From an uncultured Oscillospiraceae bacterium (GTDB lineage: Bacteria; Bacillota; Clostridia; Oscillospirales; Acutalibacteraceae), in assembly GCA_900543305.1 (NCBI GenBank), contig UQQZ01000027.1:1-30631 (forward strand): a stretch of 30,631 nt of DNA, written 5' to 3'. This document shows positions 23,301 to 29,805 of the stretch, piece by piece (the stretch's first letter is position 1; every line of letters starts with the position of its first letter). The position numbers were made by a program, and so were the translations under genes. A model generated the notes under the pieces. That model was not told the DNA's origin. It searched no databases and worked only from the letters and a program-made list of their open reading frames with translations.

Positions 23301-24983
23301 ATGGAAACGAAACAGACGGATCAAAACCTGCAGCCCCAGCAGGGGCCTCAGACTGAGCAGCCCGTCCCCCAGACGGCGCCCGAAGCCCAGGGACAATCCC
23401 AGCCCCAGGAAACCCCTGAGGCAGCTCCGGCCCCGGAGGTTCAGGAAGCCTCTCCGGCAACCCCCGCCCCCCAGCCGGCAGTTCCGGCGCCTGTGAAGGC
23501 GCCCAAGCAGCACAAGGCCTTCAACAAGAACAAGTTCAAGCGGGGAGGCATGGCCACGGTGCTTTCCGTGGTGTTCATCGCCATTGTGGTGGTGCTTAAC
23601 GTGCTGGTGTCCGCTTTGACCGACCGGTTCCCCTCCCTGGATATTGACCTGACCGCCCAGAAGGTGAATTCCCTGTCGGATCAGGCCCTGGAAGTTGCCA
23701 AGAGCGTGGACCGGGATGTGACCATCTACCTGATGGGCACCCAGGAAGGCTACGAGCAGAACCAGATTTATTCCTCCTATGTCCAGCGGGGCATGGAGTA
23801 CAGCCAGGTTTCCAACCTGGTCAAGCGGCTCCAGGAGGTCAACCCCAAGATCCACATGGAATATGTGGATCCGGATACCAACCCGGATTTTGTCAGCCAG
23901 TATGAGGGCGAAAGCCTGACCACCGGCAAGGTGCTGGTGAAGTCTGACCTGCGCTATCAGGTGCTGACGGTCAACGACCTGTTCATTGTGGACAGCGATA
24001 CCAACTCCACCATCAACTCCAAGGTGGACAGCGCTTTGGCGGCTGCTTTGGAAATGGTCAATATGGACCAGGTGCCTGTCATGTCCATCATCACCGGTCA
24101 CGGAGAAATGCTCTCCACCAGCAACATGACCTCCTTTGTGGATATGATGGAGCAGCAGAATTTCCAGGTTCAGGAAGTGGACACCCTCACTCAGGACATT
24201 CCTGAGGACACCCAGGTGCTGATGGTGGCCACCCCCACCACCGACTACGCTCCCGAGGAAATCCAGAAGCTGCGGGATTACCTGGAGGACGAAACCCGGG
24301 ATGTGCCTGTGACGCTGCTGGTCAGCTGCTATCCCAGCCAAGGGGATCTGCCCAACCTGTCCGCCTTCCTGGAAGAGTGGGGCGTGAAGGTGGGCACCGG
24401 CGTGGTGGCTGAAACCGACGCCAACTACAGCGCTTTTGACGCCCGGGGCGTGCTGGTGGACGCCAGTCCCCTGGTGCTCACCGAAAACGAGTACAGCCGG
24501 CTGGTCTCCTATTACAGCGCTCCCATCACCCTGACCTTTGAAAACAACGGAGGCATTGAGACCACCGCCCTGTGGGAAACCCAGGACAGCGCCTATGTGA
24601 TCACCAGCAACACCCAGGATACCTCTTCCGTGGAAACCGGCGTCCAGTGCGTAGCCAGCCTGTCCAGCAAGGACGTGGAGGTAAACGGCGAAACCGTGTC
24701 CCGGAACCTGTTGGTGTTCGGTTCTTCGGATCTGTTTACCGATAACTTCATGGGCACCTCCGCCTTTGGAGACAGCCAGTATATGAGCGACCTGCTGCTG
24801 GATATGACCGGCACCGACGGCAGCAATGTGACCGTCCAGTCCGAGGAAGTCAAGACCATGGAGCTGGATGTGTCCGCCACCTCCAGCACCATCTCCCTGT
24901 TGGGCATCCTGTTTACCGGAGGCATTCCGGTGGTGATCCTCGTTGTGGGTCTGGGCATCTATCTGAAGAGGAGGCACCTGTAA
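23301..24983 (+). CDS. GldG-like ABC-associated membrane-anchored protein
   Basis: A 560-residue protein resembling the GldG/ABC-type uncharacterised transport domain. The first about 75 residues are a Pro/Gln/Ala-rich cytoplasmic tail. A membrane helix follows (about 83-105, VLSVVFIAIVVVLNVLVSAL), then a large extracytoplasmic domain starting LDIDLTAQKVNSLSDQALEV (a typical GldG opening). It contains the ITGHGE-type segment, and a C-terminal helix (about 535-556) ends in LKRRHL. An ATG at 23277 overlaps the permease gene, but the ATG at 23301 follows AAGGAGG at nine bases and is chosen. It lies between the permease and the DUF4340 gene. Confidence 0.9.
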   Translation: METKQTDQNLQPQQGPQTEQPVPQTAPEAQGQSQPQETPEAAPAPEVQEASPATPAPQPAVPAPVKAPKQHKAFNKNKFKRGGMATVLSVVFIAIVVVLNVLVSALTDRFPSLDIDLTAQKVNSLSDQALEVAKSVDRDVTIYLMGTQEGYEQNQIYSSYVQRGMEYSQVSNLVKRLQEVNPKIHMEYVDPDTNPDFVSQYEGESLTTGKVLVKSDLRYQVLTVNDLFIVDSDTNSTINSKVDSALAAALEMVNMDQVPVMSIITGHGEMLSTSNMTSFVDMMEQQNFQVQEVDTLTQDIPEDTQVLMVATPTTDYAPEEIQKLRDYLEDETRDVPVTLLVSCYPSQGDLPNLSAFLEEWGVKVGTGVVAETDANYSAFDARGVLVDASPLVLTENEYSRLVSYYSAPITLTFENNGGIETTALWETQDSAYVITSNTQDTSSVETGVQCVASLSSKDVEVNGETVSRNLLVFGSSDLFTDNFMGTSAFGDSQYMSDLLLDMTGTDGSNVTVQSEEVKTMELDVSATSSTISLLGILFTGGIPVVILVVGLGIYLKRRHL

Positions 24984-24987
24984 GCCT

Positions 24988-26487
24988 ATGAAGAAAAACC
25001 TGCGCACCTTCCTGATTATGCTTTTGGTGCTGGTGGTTCTGGGAGGAGGAGCGGCGGTCCTGCTGCTGACCCAGCCCTCCCAGGAGGAGTCCAGCACGGA
25101 GGAAAGCTCCTCCTCGGAAGCGGCCATCCCCGTATTGGAGGTGGATCCGGAAACCGTGGCTTCCATCCAGGTGAAAAACACCAACGCCACCTTTACCATT
25201 GTGCCGGTGGAAGAAGAAGAAGCTTCTCAGGCGGAATCTTCCGCTGTTTCCTCCCAGACCAGCTCCGACAGTTCCCTTTCTTCGAAAGAGGAAAGTTCCG
25301 CGGTGGTGTTTACCATCCAGGAGTATGACGCTTACGGAGCGGACCATGTGGCCATCACCGACAGCACCGAAGCGCTGCTGTCCCTGAGCGCCAACAAAGA
25401 AATGGGCCAGCTGGAAGATTTGGAAAAGTACGGCCTTTCCGGAGAGGAAGCCAGCGTGTTCACCCTCCACTACACCGATGGGTCCACGGAGGAAATCACC
25501 GTAGGCACCCAGGCGGGAGAGTCCGTGGGCCGGTATGTGCTCAAGGACGGAGAAGTCTACATCTGCGACATGGATGAAGGCCTTTTGGGCAGCCCCATGG
25601 ATTTCGTGGACACCCAGGTCTATTCTGTGGCGGACCGGACGGACAACACGGGCACCAGCTCCGAAGAGACCTTGGAAGATGTGCTGTACTCGGTGGAGAT
25701 CACCCGGCCCGGGGAAGATTCCATCCTGATTCAGTATGACGACGTAAATGACAGCTATGAAATGTGGGAGCCCATCCGGGCCAGCGCCAGCAACGCCAGT
25801 TCCCTGGTCACCGCCCTGAAGAGCCTGACGGCTCAGGCGGTGGTGTGCGACCGGACGGATGAAAATCTGGCCACTTACGGCCTGACGGAACCCGCCGCGG
25901 AAGTGACCTTCCTGATGAACGAGGAGGTTCACACCCTGCAGGTCAGCGCCAAAAACGAGGACGGCAACCGGTATTTGGTGGCGGATGAAGGGGAATTCAT
26001 CTACCTGGTCAGCGACAGCGACGTGGAAGCCTGGACGGACGCCCAGGTGGAAGATCTCCGAGACAGCACCATCTGGCAGCCGGATATTGCAGCAGTGAGC
26101 TCCCTGACCTTTACGGTGGAAGGGGACCAGGTGTACCAGTACACGGTGACCCGGACCGAGGATGAAGACGCCTCTACGGATACCAGCATCTCTTACACCT
26201 ACACGGTGGCCGATCCCTCCGGGGCAGAAGTGGAGTACGAAACCTATCAGGAGCTTTTTGACCAGGCCATGGGGATTTCCATTTTGTCCATGGACCAGGC
26301 CACCTACGGGGATACCCCTCAGCTCCAGGTAGAGGTGGAATACTTTGACGGCTCCGACCCTGTTCAGATCAATTACTACAAGGTGGAGGGCCAGGACCGC
26401 TATGCGGCCACTTTGAACGACCAGTACAACGGACTGGTCCGGTCCTCGGATATCGACAGTCTGATCTCCCTGATTCAGGGGGCCTGA
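24988..26487 (+). CDS. DUF4340-family membrane-anchored protein
   Basis: A 499-residue protein with one N-terminal membrane helix (about 6-27, FLIMLLVLVVLGGGAAVLLL) and a large extracytoplasmic part. A Ser/Glu-rich linker follows the helix, and a second Ser-rich insert (about 72-105) lies inside the first domain. Two repeated DUF4340-like units can be seen: LGQLEDLEKYGL-type and later ENLATYGLTEPAAEVTF, both with the family's YGL pattern. DUF4340 proteins commonly accompany GldG-like genes. The gene begins four bases after the GldG-like stop, with AGGAGG upstream inside the preceding gene. It is the last gene of the operon. Its function is unknown. Confidence 0.88.
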   Translation: MKKNLRTFLIMLLVLVVLGGGAAVLLLTQPSQEESSTEESSSSEAAIPVLEVDPETVASIQVKNTNATFTIVPVEEEEASQAESSAVSSQTSSDSSLSSKEESSAVVFTIQEYDAYGADHVAITDSTEALLSLSANKEMGQLEDLEKYGLSGEEASVFTLHYTDGSTEEITVGTQAGESVGRYVLKDGEVYICDMDEGLLGSPMDFVDTQVYSVADRTDNTGTSSEETLEDVLYSVEITRPGEDSILIQYDDVNDSYEMWEPIRASASNASSLVTALKSLTAQAVVCDRTDENLATYGLTEPAAEVTFLMNEEVHTLQVSAKNEDGNRYLVADEGEFIYLVSDSDVEAWTDAQVEDLRDSTIWQPDIAAVSSLTFTVEGDQVYQYTVTRTEDEDASTDTSISYTYTVADPSGAEVEYETYQELFDQAMGISILSMDQATYGDTPQLQVEVEYFDGSDPVQINYYKVEGQDRYAATLNDQYNGLVRSSDIDSLISLIQGA

Positions 26488-26493
26488 CCGCCC

Positions 26494-26522
26494 TTGACAA
26501 AGCCCGCTTCCTGTGCTTTAAT
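26494..26522 (+). promoter_or_regulatory. Promoter upstream of the substrate-binding protein gene
   Basis: TTGACA (26494-26499), a 17-base spacer and TTTAAT (26517-26522) form a strong vegetative promoter immediately after the DUF4340 stop codon. Confidence 0.85.
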
Positions 26523-26528
26523 AAGGCA

Positions 26529-26609
26529 AAGCGGAGGAACGATTCCCGGCGTCAGCCGGATTTGGAAAGTCCCTGTATGCCCTCCTTGGGGGGCCCCAGG
26601 GACTTTTTT
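26529..26609 (+). ncRNA. Structured leader or small RNA ending in a terminator
   Basis: Transcription from the promoter at 26494-26522 would begin near 26529. It would pass two short hairpins (GGAA-CGA-TTCC, and CCGGC-GTCA-GCCGG) and reach a strong terminator. AGTCCCTG (26568-26575) pairs with CAGGGACT (26597-26604), with an inner 7-bp stem, followed by TTTTTT. The hairpin ends about 33 bases before the substrate-binding protein start. It is either an attenuated leader or a separate RNA of about 80 bases. It matches no riboswitch or T-box class I recognise. Confidence 0.55.
26568..26609 (+). terminator. Rho-independent terminator in the leader
   Basis: A stem of AGTCCCTG/CAGGGACT plus inner GCCCTCC/GGGGGGC is followed by six T residues. 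It can also terminate read-through from the upstream ABC operon. Confidence 0.88.
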
Positions 26610-26641
26610 CCTATTCCTTTGAAAGGAGCGAGGTCGAAGCC

Positions 26642-27667
26642 ATGAAAAAACTATGCAGCGCCCTACTGTGCCTGGTTTTGCTGGTAGGGGTCCTGGGAGG
26701 CTGCCAGGGAAAGGAAGAAGAGTCTTCCCTGCCCTCCAGCAGCCTGCCCCAATCCTCTACGGTGGAGGAGGAGCCGGAGAAATCCGGTCCTTGGCAGATT
26801 GGGCTGATTCAATATGAAGAACACGACGCCCTGGACAATCTCCGGCAGGCTTTTATGAGCCGGCTGGAAGAGTGGGGCTGTGACGACACCCAGGTGGAGA
26901 TCGACTATCAGAACGCTCAGGGAGATCCTGAGAAAGCGGAAACCATCTGCCAGGACTTTGTGGAGGATTCGGTGGACATGATTGTGGCCCTTTCCACGCC
27001 CGGCGCCCAGGCGGCTCTGGAAGCCGCCAAGGACAGCCAGGTGGCAGTGGTGTTTGCCGGGGTCAGCACCCTGGAGCCTTTGCCCATGGAGGGCGTTGAA
27101 AACGCCACCGGGGTCATCTCCCCCACGCCGGTGACGCAGCTGCTGAATCTGGCGCTCCAGGCGGACAGCGGCCTTTCCACCCTGGGAGTCCTCTACAATC
27201 CGGAAGAGGAACAGTCTGTGGTGGACGTGGAAACAGTCAAGACCTATTGCAGCGAACAAGGGGTGGAAGTGGTGGAATCCACCGTCTCCCAAGGAGATGA
27301 CGTGGCCCAGGCGGCCACCGATCTCTGCGCCAGCGTAGACGCCCTGTTCACCCCTGCGGACAACACAGTGGCCCTGGACGCGGCTTCCGTGGCTCAAGCG
27401 GCTTCCGCAGCAGGGGTTCCCTGGTACGCCGCCGCCACCAGTATGGTGCAGCAGGGGGCTTTGGCAGCCCTGGGCGTGACGGAACGGGAAATGGGTCAAA
27501 AAGCCGCGGATCTGGCGGTGGAAGTGATTCAGGGCCGGCCGGCGTCGGAAGTGCCGGTGTATACCTTCTCGGAGCAGAATACCTTCCTGAACTTGACCAC
27601 CCTCAACAGCCTGGACCGGGTGACCCTCTCCCAGGAAATCCAGCAAAGCGCCTATATCTATCAATAA
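26642..27667 (+). CDS. ABC transporter substrate-binding lipoprotein (PF04392/TrpX-like)
   Basis: A 341-residue predicted lipoprotein. The signal peptide ends in the lipobox LGGC with Cys21 and is followed by a short Glu/Ser linker. The mature part has the two-lobed periplasmic-binding fold of the PF04392 family: WQIGLIQYEEHDALDNLRQA at the start, QNAQGDPEKAETICQDFV, then ALSTPGAQAALEAAKD and FAGVSTLEPLPMEGVENATG. TrpX is one member that binds aromatic amino acids, but the ligand here cannot be told. Partner permease and ATPase genes are absent on both sides, so it is an orphan. A terminator follows at 27693-27721. Confidence 0.88.
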   Translation: MKKLCSALLCLVLLVGVLGGCQGKEEESSLPSSSLPQSSTVEEEPEKSGPWQIGLIQYEEHDALDNLRQAFMSRLEEWGCDDTQVEIDYQNAQGDPEKAETICQDFVEDSVDMIVALSTPGAQAALEAAKDSQVAVVFAGVSTLEPLPMEGVENATGVISPTPVTQLLNLALQADSGLSTLGVLYNPEEEQSVVDVETVKTYCSEQGVEVVESTVSQGDDVAQAATDLCASVDALFTPADNTVALDAASVAQAASAAGVPWYAAATSMVQQGALAALGVTEREMGQKAADLAVEVIQGRPASEVPVYTFSEQNTFLNLTTLNSLDRVTLSQEIQQSAYIYQ

Positions 27668-27692
27668 TCTTTCCCCCAGCGGATAAAAATTT

Positions 27693-27721
27693 TCCCTCGC
27701 CTTTTAGGCGGGGGATTTTTT
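27693..27721 (+). terminator. Terminator after the substrate-binding protein gene
   Basis: TCCCTCGCC and GGCGGGGGA pair over nine positions (one G-U) around TTTTA, followed by TTTTTT. Confidence 0.92.
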
Positions 27722-27833
27722 GTGCTCTTATAAAGTCACAGAACGATGGAAACAGCGTTCTCGGTTTTTCATGTCTTTTCACCCTTTGCCGGAACCAGTG
27801 CTGCTCTGAGGAAAGCGAGCTGGTCTTCCCCCT

Positions 27834-27856
27834 TCCCCCTTTTTGGGGGATTTTTT
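27834..27856 (+). terminator. Second terminator-like hairpin before the integrase
   Basis: TCCCCC-TTTTT-GGGGGA is followed by TTTTTT. It lies about 115 bases after another complete terminator, with no gene between them. Confidence 0.78.
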
Positions 27857-27940
27857 ATGCTTTTATGATCTTTCAGGGGACGGAAAATAAAAGGATGCAA
27901 AAAATCACCGGAATGGTCATTTAAGTGAATTTTGGAGTGG

Positions 27941-27955
27941 TTGAAAAAAAGTTGA
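27941..27955 (+). repeat. 15-bp direct repeat, copy upstream of the integrase
   Basis: TTGAAAAAAAGTTGA is repeated exactly at 29647-29661, on the other side of the integrase gene. This copy is part of two GTTGAA half-sites 11 bases apart (27940 and 27951), which could also be an operator. Confidence 0.6.
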
Positions 27956-27983
27956 ACAATTTTCCGGCAGTTGGTGGAAAAGT

Positions 27984-28012
27984 TTGACAGGTGAGGCATT
28001 CCCCTCTATCCT
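27984..28012 (+). promoter_or_regulatory. Integrase promoter
   Basis: TTGACA (27984-27989), a 17-base spacer and TATCCT (28007-28012) lie about 50 bases upstream of the integrase start. Confidence 0.72.
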
Positions 28013-28064
28013 AGAGAGAAAATTCAAATGTGCGGAAAGAAGAATCCGCGGGAAGGAGTATGGA

Positions 28065-29528
28065 ATGGCCTATTTGCAGTCCCGTAAAAACAAGGAGGGT
28101 GTGGTGGTGTCCTACAGTATTCGCGTGTATAAGGGCAGGGATCCCCGCACCGGAAAACAATTGACCCCCTACACCATGACATGGCATGTGCCGGAGGGTT
28201 GGAGCGAGAAGCGGGCCCGCCGGGAAGCGGAAAAACAGGCGGCAGTATTTGAAAAACAGTGTCGGGAGGGATACCTTTCCGACGGACGGCAGACCTTTGC
28301 CCAGTATGCGGAATACGTGTTGGAGCTCAAGGAGCGCACCGGCTTGAAACACCTGACCTTGATCCACTACCGGCAAAGCCTGAAACGGGTGCTTCCCTTT
28401 TTAGGCCACATGCGGCTGGGAGATATCCGACCCCAGCATCTAAATTACCTGTATCAGCAGCTGTCCCTGCCGGAGGCCCGGGAGGACAACGAAAAAGCTC
28501 TGGCTCGTCCGGCCCTGTGGCAGGAGATGGAGACCCGGGCGGAAGGCAATTGCCTGGTGGGCAAGGATGGAAAACGGATCAGCCTGGATCGGCTCCAGCG
28601 GGGGGAATCTGTAAAACCCGCCACCGCCCGGAGGATCGCGGAAGCGCTGGGGCTTCCCTATTCCCTGCTGTTTTCCACCCAGCGGGAGGAACGGAGCCTC
28701 AGCGGCCGCACCATCATGAATTGTCATCTGCTGGTGTCCATTGTGTTGGGCCAGGCGGAGCGGGAAATGCGGATCCCCTTGAATCCTGCCCACCGGGCCA
28801 CGCCCCCCAAGCGGGAGGCCTCAAATCCCAATTATTTTCAGATGGAAGAAGTGGAGCGGATCCTTCTGGCCCTGGAATCGGAACCTTTAAAGTGGAAAGC
28901 GGCAGTCCATTTGCTGTTGGTGTCCGGATGCCGCCGGGGGGAACTGTTGGGGCTCAAATGGGATCATGTGGATTGGGAGAACCAACAGATCCACATCGAT
29001 TGTACCCTGCTGTATGCCGGGGATCGGGGGGTGTATGAAGGCAGTCCCAAAACCCGGGACTCGGTGCGCACCATCAAGCTGCCGGAAGAAACCATGGCCC
29101 TGCTGGGGGAATACAGGGACTGGCAGAAGGCATACCGAAAGGAGCTGGGCCAGCGCTGGGAGGAGTCTCCCTATGTGTTCCCAGGAGAGCGTGGCGGCCG
29201 AATGAATCCCAGCCAGTTGGGCAATTGGCTGGTCCGGTTCCAGCGCCGCCATAACCTGCCCCACTTAAATCCCCATGCCTTCCGCCACACCATGACCAGC
29301 ATGCTGTTTTTCCACGGGGTGGACAGTGTGAGCATCAGTCACCGGCTGGGGCATTCCAGTGTGTCCACCACCACCAGCATCTACAGCCATGTGATGAAGG
29401 AGGCGGAAAGCAGGATCAGCGACTGCATGGCGGACGTCCTCCTGACCGCCCACAAGGACCATTCTTCCGAGAACGTTGGGGAGACCTTCCCCACGGAGCT
29501 GCCGGAAAGAAAGGGGGAAGATTCCTAG
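28065..29528 (+). CDS. Tyrosine recombinase/integrase with an XRE-like insert
   Basis: A 487-residue tyrosine recombinase. An N-terminal arm-binding domain (about 1-65) is followed by a core-binding domain starting TFAQYAEYVLELKERTGLKH. The catalytic domain has all key residues: R290 in SGCRRGELLGLKW, K329 in SPKTRDSVRTI, H404-x-x-R407 in NPHAFRHTM, H430 in LGHSS and nucleophile Y440 in SIYSHVM. Between the core-binding helices (about 135-212) is an extra segment. Part of it, ISLDRLQRGESVKPATARRI and the following AEALGLPYSLLF, resembles the second half of an XRE helix-turn-helix. The start ATG at 28065 follows GGAAGGAG; the open upstream stretch overlaps the promoter. No excisionase or cargo gene is next to it. 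Confidence 0.92.
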   Translation: MAYLQSRKNKEGVVVSYSIRVYKGRDPRTGKQLTPYTMTWHVPEGWSEKRARREAEKQAAVFEKQCREGYLSDGRQTFAQYAEYVLELKERTGLKHLTLIHYRQSLKRVLPFLGHMRLGDIRPQHLNYLYQQLSLPEAREDNEKALARPALWQEMETRAEGNCLVGKDGKRISLDRLQRGESVKPATARRIAEALGLPYSLLFSTQREERSLSGRTIMNCHLLVSIVLGQAEREMRIPLNPAHRATPPKREASNPNYFQMEEVERILLALESEPLKWKAAVHLLLVSGCRRGELLGLKWDHVDWENQQIHIDCTLLYAGDRGVYEGSPKTRDSVRTIKLPEETMALLGEYRDWQKAYRKELGQRWEESPYVFPGERGGRMNPSQLGNWLVRFQRRHNLPHLNPHAFRHTMTSMLFFHGVDSVSISHRLGHSSVSTTTSIYSHVMKEAESRISDCMADVLLTAHKDHSSENVGETFPTELPERKGEDS

Positions 29529-29805
29529 GACATTGTCCCCAGGGGTTCAGCCTAACTGGAGGGAACCGGCTCGATTTTGGGCGCTCCTTCCCTTTAGTGA
29601 TTTCCTGCCCAACGGGGTCAAACCTTATCGAAAACCCAGGGAAGACTTGAAAAAAAGTTGAGTTTTTTCGCCCTCTTCTCTTCCCCTACCCCCTTTTTCC
29701 TCTCCCATTCCTGGAATTTCGCCCATGGCAGTGGGAGTGTATAGATAACTTCAACTCATGGGGAAAAAGCCTCGTGAGAATCTAAAATTTAAGAGGGTTG
29801 AAATT
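29529..29805 (+). other. Intergenic region between integrase and secreted protein
   Basis: About 280 bases without a supported gene. It carries the second copy of the 15-bp repeat and a pyrimidine-rich tract (about 29669-29706). I do not find a convincing terminator for the integrase or consensus promoter for the next gene; TATAGA near 29739 is a possible -10. Confidence 0.5.
29647..29661 (+). repeat. 15-bp direct repeat, copy downstream of the integrase
   Basis: TTGAAAAAAAGTTGA, identical to 27941-27955 and in the same orientation, about 120 bases after the integrase stop. Flanking bases differ on both sides. Confidence 0.6.

Larger units (their letters stand above)
27722..27983 (+). other. 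Gene-free interval with several hairpins upstream of the integrase
   Basis: No convincing coding sequence lies here. It holds a GAACG/CGTTC hairpin (about 27741-27760), an ACCA-GCTC/GAGC-TGGT structure (about 27793-27824) and a terminator (27834-27856). An AT-rich stretch follows, carrying one of two 15-bp repeats. A short terminated RNA could be made here, but I see no good promoter for it. Confidence 0.5.

Noticed and set aside
23283..25199. 638-codon open frame antisense to the GldG-like gene
   Set aside because: Antisense, His/Gly-rich translation, crosses gene boundaries.
26529..26641. T-box or known riboswitch upstream of the binding protein
   Set aside because: The leader is too short, lacks the T-box AGGGTGGNACCGCG-type sequence, and I could not match it to any riboswitch core.
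29647..29672. Integrase terminator from the A-run and T-run (AAAAAAAGTTGAGTTTTTT)
   Set aside because: The stem would be only A-T pairs with a short loop and no GC core, so it is unlikely to terminate.
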